From: an uncultured Bacteroidales bacterium
GTDB taxonomy: Bacteria > Bacteroidota > Bacteroidia > Bacteroidales > UBA932
NCBI GenBank assembly: GCA_944322815.1
Contig: CALUQB010000027.1
Coordinates: 1-40,293, forward strand
Reading direction: 5' to 3'
Length of the DNA: 40,293 bases
The translations under genes were made by a program, and so were the position numbers. The notes beneath the pieces were generated by a model that was not told the DNA's origin, ran no database searches, and saw only the letters and a program-made list of their open reading frames with translations. Positions 24,810 through 33,570 of this stretch are shown here, in pieces; position 1 is the stretch's first letter, and the number at the start of each line of letters is the position of its first letter.

Positions 24810-25858
24810 TGATGGAAAGAAGACTTAAAATCGTAGCAGACAGCAATATCCCCTTCCTTAAAGGCGTGTTCGAGCCTTATGCCGACATGGTATATATAGA
24901 CGGACTCAATATCGGCAGACAGGATGTAAGGGATGCTGATGCCCTGATTATCAGGACCAGGACCAGATGTAACGAGTCCTTGCTCGGCGATTCACGTATC
25001 TCGATGATAGCTACGGCTACCATTGGGACGGACCATATCGATTTCGGATTCTGCGATTCGCGCGGGATAGAAGTCCATAATTCCCAGGGCTGTAATGCGG
25101 GAGGGGTGATGCAGTATGTCTTTTCGGCGCTTTACGGGACAGCTTCACGCAAATCCATAAAACTGGATCATCCGGTGATGGGAATAATAGGAGTCGGAAA
25201 TGTCGGGAAAAAGATAGAGCATCTGGCGCGTTATCTTGGCTTCGATGTGCTCAGGTGCGATCCTCCGCGAGCCGCAAAGGAAGGCCCTGAGGGCTTCTGT
25301 TCACTGGAATACCTTCTTATGAACTCCACTATAGTCACCCTGCACACTCCTCTGGATGAAACCACAAGGCGAATGGCGGATTCCGACTTTTTCAGCCTTA
25401 TGCGGCCCGGGTCCTTTTTCATAAACGCGGCCAGAGGCGAGATAGTGGATGAGGCCGCCCTGATGGAGGCCATACCGAAACTTGGACCTGTGATCATAGA
25501 TACATGGAATCATGAGCCGGACATAAACACGGCACTGATGGATATGGTGGACATTGCCACGCCGCATATCGCAGGCTACTCGTATCAGGGAAAGCTCAAT
25601 GGTACGGCATCTGCTGTCCAGGCTGTGGCCAGACATTTCGGGATAGAGGCGCTGTATGATTTTTATCCGGAATACGATGAGAAGGAACATGCTCCGGTGC
25701 ATCTGGATCTGAAAGGTAAAAATCAGGGTGAAATTACTTCGGTTTTTCAATATAATTATCCTATATTTACAGATGATTTCATGTTCAGGATGGCTCCGGA
25801 GAATTTTGAAAGGCTCCGTTCCGAATACCATTACCGCAGGGAGATCTGCATAGACTGA
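24806..25858 (+). CDS. pdxB: Erythronate-4-phosphate dehydrogenase
   Basis: A 350-residue D-2-hydroxyacid dehydrogenase of the DXP-dependent vitamin B6 pathway. The start (KIVADSNIPFLKGVFEPYADM) and length, with an extra C-terminal dimerisation segment, separate PdxB from other family members. The NAD site is GIIGVGNVGKKIEH, and the catalytic residues lie in RTRTRCNE, INAARGEIVDE and DTWNHEPD, then TPHIAGYSYQGK. Three consecutive ATG codons begin at 24806; the first overlaps the previous stop. Confidence 0.93.
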   Translation: MMMERRLKIVADSNIPFLKGVFEPYADMVYIDGLNIGRQDVRDADALIIRTRTRCNESLLGDSRISMIATATIGTDHIDFGFCDSRGIEVHNSQGCNAGGVMQYVFSALYGTASRKSIKLDHPVMGIIGVGNVGKKIEHLARYLGFDVLRCDPPRAAKEGPEGFCSLEYLLMNSTIVTLHTPLDETTRRMADSDFFSLMRPGSFFINAARGEIVDEAALMEAIPKLGPVIIDTWNHEPDINTALMDMVDIATPHIAGYSYQGKLNGTASAVQAVARHFGIEALYDFYPEYDEKEHAPVHLDLKGKNQGEITSVFQYNYPIFTDDFMFRMAPENFERLRSEYHYRREICID

Positions 25859-25912
25859 CATGAAGGGAGAAAATCCGTGTAGCACATAATAATAACCAAA
25901 AACTGATATAAT

Positions 25913-27493
25913 ATGTTCAACAAGGAAGACATCAACCAGATCGAGTCAAGAGGCTCGTCGGTAGCGTCCGTCGAGGCGCAGGTCGAACTTTTCAAGAAAG
26001 GTTTCCCGTGGATGAAGATCGTGGCGCCTGCCACACCCGGAAAAGGAATCTGCGTACTGAGTGATGAAGAGGCCGTGAAAGCGGCGGAATATTATGACAA
26101 TGCCAGGATAGCCGGCAAATGCAAGTTCGTGCCGGCATCAGGTGCGGCTTCCAGGATGTTCAAGGATCTTTTCAGCGGCCTTGACAAACTTAAGGCCGGA
26201 GAAGATGTCCCTGCCGATGCCCCTGCAGCCAAATTTGCGGCAAACATCGAGCGCTTCGCCTTCTATGACGAAAAGCTTTTCGGCAAGCCTGCCGATACAC
26301 CGGAGAGCCGGAAGGATATCCTGTCCAAGACATTGACGGAAGAAGGCCTGGACTACGGTTCCAAGCCTAAAGGTGTCCTGAAGTTCCATAAATATCCTGA
26401 CGGCGAAGTGAGGACCGCGTTTGCCGAGCATCTCGTGGAGGCCCAGAACTATATGAGGAATGCCGATGGCTCCGCCAATATAGTCGTGACCATCTCGCCT
26501 GAACATCAGCATCTTTTCGAAGAAGCATATGCCGCGGTAAAGGATGAGTTCGAGAAAAGATACGGGGTGAAATACAATATCACTTTCACCTATCAGGACA
26601 AGGCTACCGATACGATAGCCGTAGACAAGGATAACAGACCGTTCCGTACTGAAGAAGGCAGGCTGCTTTTCCGTCCTGCCGGACATGGGGCTCTGATCTA
26701 TAATCTCAACGGCCTTTCGGAGGAACTTGTATCCATAAAGAACATCGACAATGTCGCCAACGAAAGATTCCTTCCTGTCACGGCGAAATACAAGAAAGTC
26801 CTCCTCGGCAAGGCCGTGGAACTCCGGGACAAGATCTTCGGATATCTGAATGAACTTGATGCCGTCACTGGAGACAATCTTACCATACAGCCTTATCCGA
26901 ATATCCCTGGCATGAACGCCATAGGGGCAGACAAAGTTTACCAGAGCACGAAATGCCAGCTGTTGTGCAACGACATCGAGAATTTCCTGCTGAACGAACT
27001 TTGCATTCAGATGCCTCAGTTCGATGACTGCAAGACGAGGGTCATGAAACTCAGGGAGAAACTGAATCGTCCTATCAGGGTGTGCGGCATGGTGAAAAAT
27101 CAGGGAGAACCTGGCGGCGGACCTTTCATCATTGCGGAGAAAGACGGTTCCACTTCGCTCCAGATTCTCGAAGGCGCCCAGATAAACAAGGATGATATCC
27201 AGGCTGCAGCCGCCCTGGCCACGGCGACTCATTTCAATCCGGTAGATATTGTCTGCTGTCTGCATAACTACAAGGGTGAAAGTTTCGACCTTCTGAAGCA
27301 TGTTGACAACGAAGCCGGTTTCATAAGTTCGAAGAGTTATCAGGGCCGTGAATTGAAAGCCCTTGAGCTGCCGGGTCTTTGGAACGGTTCGATGAGTGAC
27401 TGGAATACGCTTTTCGTGGAAGTCCCTCTCGAGACATTCAATCCGGTCAAGGTCGTCCTTGATCTTCTCCGGCCTGCACATCAGGCAGAATAA
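25913..27493 (+). CDS. DUF4301 family protein (nucleotidyltransferase-like motif)
   Basis: 526 residues without signal peptide or membrane helix. The sequence MFNKEDINQIESRG and the overall length match the DUF4301 family of Bacteroidetes. Near residue 65 it has FVPASGAASRMFKDL, which resembles the PAxGxGSRL phosphate-binding loop of sugar nucleotidyltransferases; other conserved-looking blocks are LRPAGHGALIYNLN-like and VKNQGEPGGGPF. A nucleotide-sugar or sugar-phosphate role is therefore possible but only inferred. It lies 54 bp after pdxB, and a strong terminator follows. Confidence 0.8.
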   Translation: MFNKEDINQIESRGSSVASVEAQVELFKKGFPWMKIVAPATPGKGICVLSDEEAVKAAEYYDNARIAGKCKFVPASGAASRMFKDLFSGLDKLKAGEDVPADAPAAKFAANIERFAFYDEKLFGKPADTPESRKDILSKTLTEEGLDYGSKPKGVLKFHKYPDGEVRTAFAEHLVEAQNYMRNADGSANIVVTISPEHQHLFEEAYAAVKDEFEKRYGVKYNITFTYQDKATDTIAVDKDNRPFRTEEGRLLFRPAGHGALIYNLNGLSEELVSIKNIDNVANERFLPVTAKYKKVLLGKAVELRDKIFGYLNELDAVTGDNLTIQPYPNIPGMNAIGADKVYQSTKCQLLCNDIENFLLNELCIQMPQFDDCKTRVMKLREKLNRPIRVCGMVKNQGEPGGGPFIIAEKDGSTSLQILEGAQINKDDIQAAAALATATHFNPVDIVCCLHNYKGESFDLLKHVDNEAGFISSKSYQGRELKALELPGLWNGSMSDWNTLFVEVPLETFNPVKVVLDLLRPAHQAE

Positions 27494-27524
27494 TGACGGA
27501 GTGCAGTACGACGGACTCTGAGTT

Positions 27525-27556
27525 GCGGGCGGTTCAATTTTTTTTGAGCCGCCTGC
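27525..27556 (+). terminator. Terminator after the DUF4301 gene
   Basis: A 13-bp G/C-rich stem (GCGGGCGGTTCAA with TTGAGCCGCCTGC, two G-T pairs) closes a loop of six T. Its right arm contains the TTTG that serves as -33 element for the next gene. Confidence 0.7.
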
Positions 27557-27574
27557 AAATTTTTATTACCTTTG
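27543..27574 (+). promoter_or_regulatory. Complete Bacteroidetes promoter before the lipoprotein gene
   Basis: TTTG at 27543-27546, a 20-bp spacer, and TACCTTTG at 27567-27574. Both elements and the spacing fit the phylum consensus. The ATG follows 43 bp downstream. Confidence 0.7.
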
Positions 27575-27616
27575 CCGCGTGACTGGAACCTGAACCGGTG
27601 TTTTATTTGTTGCCGG

Positions 27617-28084
27617 ATGAAAACTTTATATTTTGTATTTTCAAGAATAGTGGCCGGAATCATCCTGATTTCCGGTATTTGGTCATGCAGCGCGGATCTT
27701 GATTCCCTCCCGGAGTTCATGAGCGAACTTGAAGTTTCGGGAAAGGTCTATGATTTTGATGATCCTGCAGGATCCGGAGTGGAAGACATGATGATAGTGC
27801 TGTCTTCGTATGAAGCCGGAGACCAGTCTTTCAAGTTCCCGATTTCGAGGGATACCGCATATTCCGATGCTTCCGGAACATTCAGGATCAGGACGATAGC
27901 GATGAGTGAAGGATGGATGTTCAGACTCTCGGCGAAGGACTGCCGCCAGGACAGACCGCACGGAACATATAGTCTGACCTCCACATTCGACCCTGTCCTG
28001 CATGTCGAGTTCAACCGGAATACTTTCGATGAGAATACAGGCGCATACAGGATCGAGGTTCCGATGCCTGTCACCAGGAAATGA
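27617..28084 (+). CDS. Small lipoprotein with carboxypeptidase-regulatory-like (beta-sandwich) domain
   Basis: 155 residues. The N-terminus is a lipoprotein signal with lipobox IWSC (Cys24). The rest, with SGKVYDFDDPAGSGVEDMMI, then TAYSDASGTFRI and RLSAKDC, resembles one carboxypeptidase-regulatory or CNA-B-like sandwich of the kind common in Bacteroidetes surface proteins. Similar small lipoproteins are found beside radical-SAM genes, but none is present here. I start at 27617 because the -7 element covers the earlier ATG at 27572. Function unknown. Confidence 0.75.
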   Translation: MKTLYFVFSRIVAGIILISGIWSCSADLDSLPEFMSELEVSGKVYDFDDPAGSGVEDMMIVLSSYEAGDQSFKFPISRDTAYSDASGTFRIRTIAMSEGWMFRLSAKDCRQDRPHGTYSLTSTFDPVLHVEFNRNTFDENTGAYRIEVPMPVTRK

Positions 28085-28091
28085 CCGTATC

Positions 28092-29255
28092 TCAGATTTT
28101 CCCGTCCGTATCGCGCCAGTGTTTCGGAGAACAGCCTACGAGTTTGGTGAACTGACGGTGGAAATTCGACCTGTCGCTGAAGCCTACCATTTCTCCTATC
28201 ATATTCGTCGATATCTTTCTGTCAGACAGAAGCAGGGCTTTTGCGTCCTCTATCCTGAGTTCGGTTCTCCATGCCCTGAAATCCTTGCCTACTTCCCTGG
28301 CGAAAAACAGGTTCAGCAACTCTTTTGTAGTACCTATTTCATCTGCGATTTCTTCACGGCTCTTGTCGTATTCTCTGTACCGTTTCTGTCTTACCCATTC
28401 GTCCAGCAACGGTTTTACGCTGTCAATGTCATCCATGGATGAACTGGCCGCTGCGGGAGCTGCAGTCTTTTTCATTTTCCTGGCAGTCCTTTTTTTCTTC
28501 GAGGACTTGTTCGCCTGGCTGATCGTCCAATGCCCGAAGGCATCCAGAAGCAGTTTATGGCTACCGATAAAAGATATGAAGTTTCCTGCGAAGTACAGAA
28601 GGAAGAGTATGTAGAATCCTATATATATGAACATGAATCCTCTGAGGAAGAACATGTAGACGAGTACGAACATTTCCGTCAGCATGGCCAGGATGAAACA
28701 GAACTTGATCCATTTCAGCTTGTGTTCTTCATCTTCATCATAGTATTTTTCAAGCATCATGATGCTGTGCCTGTACCATTTGTCGAATATGATGATATAG
28801 TAGATGCACATGGACGTGAACATGGCTATGCTGGTGACGAGCACTATGTTGAACACGTTCTTTTCTCCGTTGAAGAAAACTTCGATGAGGGCCATGCTCA
28901 CTATGAATATGGCGAAGATGCTGACCAGAAGTTTGCTGAAGTCCACATATCTGTGACCGAGAAGGTTTATCAGTGAAAATGACAGTGTGGCAGTGGAGAA
29001 AGCTACGTTTATCAGCAGAGTCATCGCCGAGAAAAGTCCGTACTGTTCGATGTCGTGATGACTGAGAGTGTAGCCGAAGATAAAGGCGCAGAACATGTAG
29101 CTGAGCGCTACCAGGCTCTTGGCCCTGGTCAGTCTGGTGGCATGTTCCGTGTGCGGGACCTTGATGAGGAGCATTACCACGGCAAGTGAGGCCGATACTA
29201 TCATCGCTATCCACTGGAACAGCCGTATGTCATGGAACGAAACGAAAAATTCCAT
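28092..29255 (-). CDS. Membrane-embedded AraC-family transcriptional regulator
   Basis: 387 residues. The N-terminal 240 or so contain about seven hydrophobic helices; a basic linker (SSKKKRTARKMKKT) leads to an AraC/XylS DNA-binding domain with two helix-turn-helix parts. The second (ISTNMIGEMVGFSDRSNFHRQFTKLVG in part) is the diagnostic one. Such proteins probably sense a signal within or across the membrane and bind DNA directly. The first ATG is at 29255; a TTG two codons earlier is less likely. Its target is unknown. It ends 7 bp from the convergent lipoprotein gene. Confidence 0.88.
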   Translation of the reverse strand: MEFFVSFHDIRLFQWIAMIVSASLAVVMLLIKVPHTEHATRLTRAKSLVALSYMFCAFIFGYTLSHHDIEQYGLFSAMTLLINVAFSTATLSFSLINLLGHRYVDFSKLLVSIFAIFIVSMALIEVFFNGEKNVFNIVLVTSIAMFTSMCIYYIIIFDKWYRHSIMMLEKYYDEDEEHKLKWIKFCFILAMLTEMFVLVYMFFLRGFMFIYIGFYILFLLYFAGNFISFIGSHKLLLDAFGHWTISQANKSSKKKRTARKMKKTAAPAAASSSMDDIDSVKPLLDEWVRQKRYREYDKSREEIADEIGTTKELLNLFFAREVGKDFRAWRTELRIEDAKALLLSDRKISTNMIGEMVGFSDRSNFHRQFTKLVGCSPKHWRDTDGKI

Positions 29256-29403
29256 CGGCAACTGTTTTGCGGATGACAGGAAAGTCGAGACTTCCTTTTA
29301 GTCACCCTCTTGGTTAAAGAATCTTAAAATCAGGTGTCCTCAGCGTGAAGACTTTCGTACAAGTACGATTACTCCCGGTTCGTCAATGGTTTCGAAGAAA
29401 GAC

Positions 29404-29445
29404 GTTTGAGGGGGACCCGAAGTCTCTTTGTGTCACCCCTCAAAC
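29404..29445 (-). terminator. Terminator after the deoxyhypusine-synthase-like gene, repeat-family member
   Basis: GTTTGAGGGG pairs with CCCCTCAAAC around a loop containing CCGAAGTCTCTTTG. It starts 5 bp after the stop codon and is related in arms and loop to 658-704 and 14173-14215. Confidence 0.65.
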
Positions 29446-29450
29446 TTAAA

Positions 29451-30431
29451 TTACCAGCCCAGAACGTAGCCGAAAAGCAGAGGAGCTACGATAGTGGCAT
29501 CTGACTCGATGATGAATCTCGGCGTGTCCACATCCAGCTTGCCCCATGTGATCTTCTCGTTAGGAACGGCTCCTGAATAGGATCCGTATGAAGTGGTGCA
29601 GTCTGAAATCTGGCAGAAATATGCCCAGAGCGGAGTACCTTTCCATCCGAGGTCCTGCTCCATCATAGGAACCACGCAGATAGGGAAGTCACCGGCAGTA
29701 CCTCCGCCTATCTGGAAGAAACCTACTCCCTGTCCGCCTGAGTTGTGCTTGTACCAGTCAGTCAGGAACATCATGGTTTCGATCCCTCCCTTGATCATGA
29801 GCGGGTCGAACTCACCCTTGATGCAGTGTGCCGTGTATATGTTGCTGGTGGTGCAGTCCTCCCATGCAGGCACTACGATAGGGATGTTCTTCTCGCAGGC
29901 AGCGAGCACCCAGCTGTCCTTAGGGTCGATTTCGTAATATTGTTCAAGGACACCGCTTCTGAGAAGCCTGTAGATGACCTCGTATGGAAGAAGCCTTTCC
30001 CCTTTGGCTTTCATGTCTTTCCAGATTTCCACGAGGTGGTCTTCGAGACGGCGGAATGCCTCTTCTTCAGGGATACATGTATCGGTCACCCTGTTCATGT
30101 GGTTGTTCAGAAGTTCTTTCTCCTGCTCAGGGGTGAGATCACGGTAGTTCGGAACCCTGTAGTAGTGGTTGTGAGCCACCAGGTTCATGATATCCTCTTC
30201 AAGGTTGTTTGCAGAGCAAGAAACGATGTGAATCTTGTCCTGACGGATCATTTCCGCCAGGGAAAGTCCGAGTTCTGCCGTACTCATGGCGCCTGCCATG
30301 GCCAGCATCATCTTTCCACCCTTGTTGATGTGTTCGTCGTAAGCCTTTGCAGCATCTACGAGAGCTGCGGAGTTGAAATGACGATAATGGTGTGTAATGA
30401 ATTGTGAAATAGGTCCTTTTTCCATTTCCAT
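29451..30431 (-). CDS. Deoxyhypusine-synthase-family protein (probable homospermidine or other polyamine synthase)
   Basis: 326 residues. Family blocks: LAMAGAMSTAELGLSLAEMI (partial Rossmann NAD site), SANNLEEDIMNLVAHNHY, GGGTAGDFP and SDCTTSYGSYSGAVPNEKITWGKL. The Lys of WGKL (Lys298) aligns with the catalytic lysine of eukaryotic deoxyhypusine synthase (Lys329 in human, in SWGKI), so the aminobutyl-transfer chemistry is probably intact. Bacteria have no eIF5A, and bacterial homologues are known that transfer the aminobutyl group to a diamine to make homospermidine. The substrate here is inferred. It is divergent from lysA, with overlapping promoter elements. Confidence 0.88.
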   Translation of the reverse strand: MEMEKGPISQFITHHYRHFNSAALVDAAKAYDEHINKGGKMMLAMAGAMSTAELGLSLAEMIRQDKIHIVSCSANNLEEDIMNLVAHNHYYRVPNYRDLTPEQEKELLNNHMNRVTDTCIPEEEAFRRLEDHLVEIWKDMKAKGERLLPYEVIYRLLRSGVLEQYYEIDPKDSWVLAACEKNIPIVVPAWEDCTTSNIYTAHCIKGEFDPLMIKGGIETMMFLTDWYKHNSGGQGVGFFQIGGGTAGDFPICVVPMMEQDLGWKGTPLWAYFCQISDCTTSYGSYSGAVPNEKITWGKLDVDTPRFIIESDATIVAPLLFGYVLGW

Positions 30432-30486
30432 CTTATATTTTAACCGTTATTTTAACAAGTTGATTCCATTATTCCAATTCAGCCTG

Positions 30487-30518
30487 CGAAATTAGCGATT
30501 TTTTCCCTATTTTTGCAA
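30487..30518 (-). promoter_or_regulatory. Probable promoter of the deoxyhypusine-synthase-like gene
   Basis: On the minus strand TTG (30516-30518), 21 bp, then TAATTTCG (30487-30494), one mismatch from TAnnTTTG. It physically overlaps the -7 element of lysA on the other strand, so the two promoters could compete. Confidence 0.4.
30508..30515 (+). promoter_or_regulatory. -7 element before lysA
   Basis: TATTTTTG matches TAnnTTTG and ends 38 bp before the lysA ATG. Confidence 0.5.
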
Positions 30519-30553
30519 TCGTTTTTACCATTATTTTATATACAGACGAAAAG

Positions 30554-31726
30554 ATGCTGAAAATCAAAGATATAAGCCAGATGGAGAAAATCCGCACGCC
30601 ATTCTATCTCTATGATATGGAACTGCTTGCGGAATCAGTCTCCGAAATGGTACGCCTGTCGGCGCAATACGGGATCTCCGCACATTATGCCGTCAAGGCC
30701 AATGCCGAAGACCGGATTCTCAGATATATCGCCTCGAAGGGATTGGGCGCTGACTGCGTCAGCGGCAATGAAGTCCTTACCGCCCTCGCAAGCGGGTTCC
30801 CTCCGGAAAAGATAGTTTTCGCGGGCGTAGGAAAGACTGACGAGGAGATAGAGACAGCTGTCGGAAACGGTATCTTTTCCATGAACTGCGAATCTCTGCC
30901 GGAAATAGAAGTCATCGACGGTATCGCCGGAAGAATGGGGAAAAAAGCGGGGATCATGGTCAGGATAAACCCGAACATAGATGCCCATACCCATAAATAT
31001 ATCACTACAGGTCTGGAGGAGAACAAGTTCGGCGTTTCCGAACATGAATTCGATGCCCTGATAGAACTTCTGGGCAGATGCAGGTGGATAGACTTCAAGG
31101 GCCTCCATTTCCATATCGGATCACAGATTCTGGATGTCCATGATGTTTTCTCGCTCGAGTGCAGGAGGGCCTGTGAAATCGTGTCTTATTTCGAAGAGAG
31201 GGGATTGAAGGTGGAAAACATCGACCTGGGAGGAGGTCTTGGCATAGACTATCATGACCCTGACGGGCATCCTGTGCCGGATTTCGGGCTTTGGGTCAGA
31301 ACCATTGCCGAAGGCATGGGCAAGTGTGGGGACAGACGCATTTCCATAGAGCCCGGGCGCTCTCTCGTGGGCCAGTGCGGCAGTCTGATTACCAGAGTCC
31401 TGTATGTGAAGCACGGTGTGGACAAGACATTCCTGATTACTGATGCCGGGATGAATGACCTGATAAGGCCGGCCCTGTACGGTGCATACCACAAGGTGGA
31501 GAACATTTCCGCTGAAGCGAGGAATGTGAAGGAGTATAAAAAGTATGATGTGGTGGGGCCTGTCTGCGAATCCAGCGATGTGTGGGGCGAGGGAAGGGAA
31601 CTTCCGGAGACGGAGAGGGGAGACCTGCTGGCCATACGGTCTGCAGGGGCTTACGGACAGGTCATGGCCAGCCGATACAACCTCCGCACCTTGGCCGGGA
31701 CATATTACATGGATGAACTGAATTGA
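30554..31726 (+). CDS. lysA: Diaminopimelate decarboxylase
   Basis: 390 residues, a fold-type III PLP decarboxylase that makes lysine from meso-diaminopimelate. PLP Lys48 is in HYAVKAN; the HIGSQI and DLGGGLGIDY motifs bind substrate and phosphate, and CESSDVWG carries the catalytic Cys from the partner subunit, followed by the GAYG motif. The EPGRSLVG block is also typical. Related decarboxylases act on ornithine, arginine or carboxynorspermidine, and the polyamine-type neighbour makes that worth considering, but the motifs favour LysA. Confidence 0.9.
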   Translation: MLKIKDISQMEKIRTPFYLYDMELLAESVSEMVRLSAQYGISAHYAVKANAEDRILRYIASKGLGADCVSGNEVLTALASGFPPEKIVFAGVGKTDEEIETAVGNGIFSMNCESLPEIEVIDGIAGRMGKKAGIMVRINPNIDAHTHKYITTGLEENKFGVSEHEFDALIELLGRCRWIDFKGLHFHIGSQILDVHDVFSLECRRACEIVSYFEERGLKVENIDLGGGLGIDYHDPDGHPVPDFGLWVRTIAEGMGKCGDRRISIEPGRSLVGQCGSLITRVLYVKHGVDKTFLITDAGMNDLIRPALYGAYHKVENISAEARNVKEYKKYDVVGPVCESSDVWGEGRELPETERGDLLAIRSAGAYGQVMASRYNLRTLAGTYYMDELN

Positions 31727-31730
31727 AGAA

Positions 31731-31748
31731 TTCATCGGACTGACGTTG
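31731..31748. repeat. Half copy of the dispersed palindromic repeat
   Basis: TTCATCGGACTGACGTTG matches the right arm of the repeats at 14221 and 21672 with one change. The left arm and loop are absent. It lies five bases after the lysA stop. Confidence 0.6.
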
Positions 31749-31772
31749 TTTTGAAATAAAAAACTCTAACAT

Positions 31773-33107
31773 ATGTTTGATAATTTAGTAGAAAGACTCG
31801 AACGTTCCTTCAAGATTCTGAAAGGAGAAGGGAAAATCACTGAAATAAATGTCGCCGAGACACTGAAAGACATCAGGAGGGCACTTCTCGATGCCGATGT
31901 CAGCTACAAGATAGCCAAGCAGTTCTGCGATGACGTGAAGCAGAAGGCGCTGGGCCAGAACGTGCTTACGGCGGTCAAGCCGGAGCAGATGATGGTCAAG
32001 ATAGTCCATGACGAACTTGCGGCCCTTATGGGAAGCGACTCTACCGACATCAACGTCAAGGGACATCCCGGCATAGTGCTGGTAGCCGGTCTCCAGGGTT
32101 CCGGTAAAACGACTTTTTCAGGCAAACTGGCCCTGAACTGCAAGAGCAAGAGAGGCATGAAGGTCATGCTGGCAGCCTGTGACGTTTACAGGCCTGCGGC
32201 CATAGACCAGCTGAAAGTTCTTGGCGAACAGATCCAGGTGCCTGTTTACTCTGAGGAAGGTGTGAAAAATCCGGTATCCATCGCGAAAAACGCCGTGGCA
32301 AAGGCCCGCCAGGAAGGATATTCCCTGGTGATAGTCGATACTGCGGGACGTCTGGCCGTCGATGAGGAGATGATGGACGAGATAGCTGCCCTGAAAAAGG
32401 CTTTGAATCCGACAGAGACACTCTTCGTGGTGGATGCCATGACAGGCCAGGATGCGGTGGAGACTGCCAAGGCTTTCAACGACAGGCTGGACTTCGACGG
32501 AGTAGTGCTCACGAAGATGGACGGTGACACCAGAGGCGGTGCCGCCCTTTCCATCAAGGCCGTGGTAGGCAAACCTATCAAGTTCATAAGTTCAGGCGAG
32601 AAGATGGAAGCCCTGGATGTGTTCCATCCTAAGAGAATCGCGGACAGGATTCTGGGCATGGGAGACGTGGTGACCCTCGTGGAGAAGGCTCAGGAGCAGT
32701 TCGATGAAGAACAGGCGCGCAAGCTGAAGAAGAAGCTCGCGAAGAACCAGTTCACCCTGATGGATTTCTATGACCAGATCCAGCAGATCAAGAAGATGGG
32801 CAACATCAAGGACATAGCATCCATGATTCCGGGTGTGGGAAAGGCCCTCAAGGATGTGGAGATGAGCAACGATTCCTTCAAGGGAGTGGAAGCCATCATC
32901 CTGTCCATGACTCCGCTTGAGCGCGAGAAGCCTGAGATCATAAACGGAAGCCGCAGGAAGAGAATCGCTGACGGAAGCGGAACATCAGTGGCCGAGGTCA
33001 ACAGACTGCTAAAACAGTTCGATGGCATGAGAAAAGTGATGAAGTCGGCCATGGGACTCGGCGGTATGCAGGGTATGATGCGGAATATGAAACGTCCGAG
33101 ACGGTAG
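31773..33107 (+). CDS. ffh: Signal recognition particle GTPase Ffh
   Basis: 444 residues, the usual size. The N domain is followed by the GTPase with GLQGSGKTT at 106-114, DTAGR, and TKMDGD(T)RGG; the C-terminal M domain ends in a Met-rich, basic tail (GGMQGMMRNMKRPRR). It binds 4.5S RNA and nascent membrane proteins and docks with FtsY. The tail-end efflux remnant starts nine bases later. Confidence 0.97.
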   Translation: MFDNLVERLERSFKILKGEGKITEINVAETLKDIRRALLDADVSYKIAKQFCDDVKQKALGQNVLTAVKPEQMMVKIVHDELAALMGSDSTDINVKGHPGIVLVAGLQGSGKTTFSGKLALNCKSKRGMKVMLAACDVYRPAAIDQLKVLGEQIQVPVYSEEGVKNPVSIAKNAVAKARQEGYSLVIVDTAGRLAVDEEMMDEIAALKKALNPTETLFVVDAMTGQDAVETAKAFNDRLDFDGVVLTKMDGDTRGGAALSIKAVVGKPIKFISSGEKMEALDVFHPKRIADRILGMGDVVTLVEKAQEQFDEEQARKLKKKLAKNQFTLMDFYDQIQQIKKMGNIKDIASMIPGVGKALKDVEMSNDSFKGVEAIILSMTPLEREKPEIINGSRRKRIADGSGTSVAEVNRLLKQFDGMRKVMKSAMGLGGMQGMMRNMKRPRR

Positions 33108-33116
33108 TTCACAGGA

Positions 33117-33570
33117 ATGAAGAAAATTTTCATTGTCCTTTCTGTTTTATTGGCGGCAGCCTTCCGGGGCGAGGCCCTTTCCCTGGAAGAGTGCTACAGC
33201 CTGGTGCGGGAGAACTATCCTCTTATCAAACAGTATGAACTGACTGATGCCATGTCGCGGTTTTCTTTTGAAAACGCAGCCGCGGGCTATCTTCCCAGAA
33301 TCTCCATTGGCGGCCAGGCCACTTATCAGAGTGACGTGACAGCTTTCCCCGAGGTGTTCGAGTCCATGCTTCAGATGATGGGGACCGACATCGCCGGCCT
33401 GTCCAAGGCCCAATACAAGGTACAGTTGGAAATTTCGCAGACGATATGGGACGGAGGCTATGCCAAGGCCCGTCGGGAAGCCGTCAAAGCGCAGCAGGAG
33501 GTTTCGAAACTGACTCTCGACAAGGATATCGAGGCTTTGAAGACCAGGGTAAACCAGATGTATTTCGGAA
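33117..33570 (+). pseudogene. 5' fragment of a TolC-family outer-membrane efflux gene
   Basis: Starts with a signal peptide (MKKIFIVLSVLLAAAFRGEA), then LSLEECYSLVRENYPLIKQY and the typical first repeat of TolC-type proteins through LKTRVNQMYFGI. After about 150 codons the match stops and the frame runs on only 16 codons before a stop. TolC proteins of this kind have more than 400 residues, so about two thirds are missing. The break at 33566-33575 leads directly into an ABC-2 permease fragment in another frame, as expected for a deletion within a tolC-hlyD-ABC operon. Confidence 0.8.

Noticed and set aside
26138-27481. A long open frame (447 codons) on the minus strand opposite the DUF4301 gene.
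   Set aside because: It is a mirror of strongly biased codons in the real gene, has no family resemblance, and has no promoter or start context.
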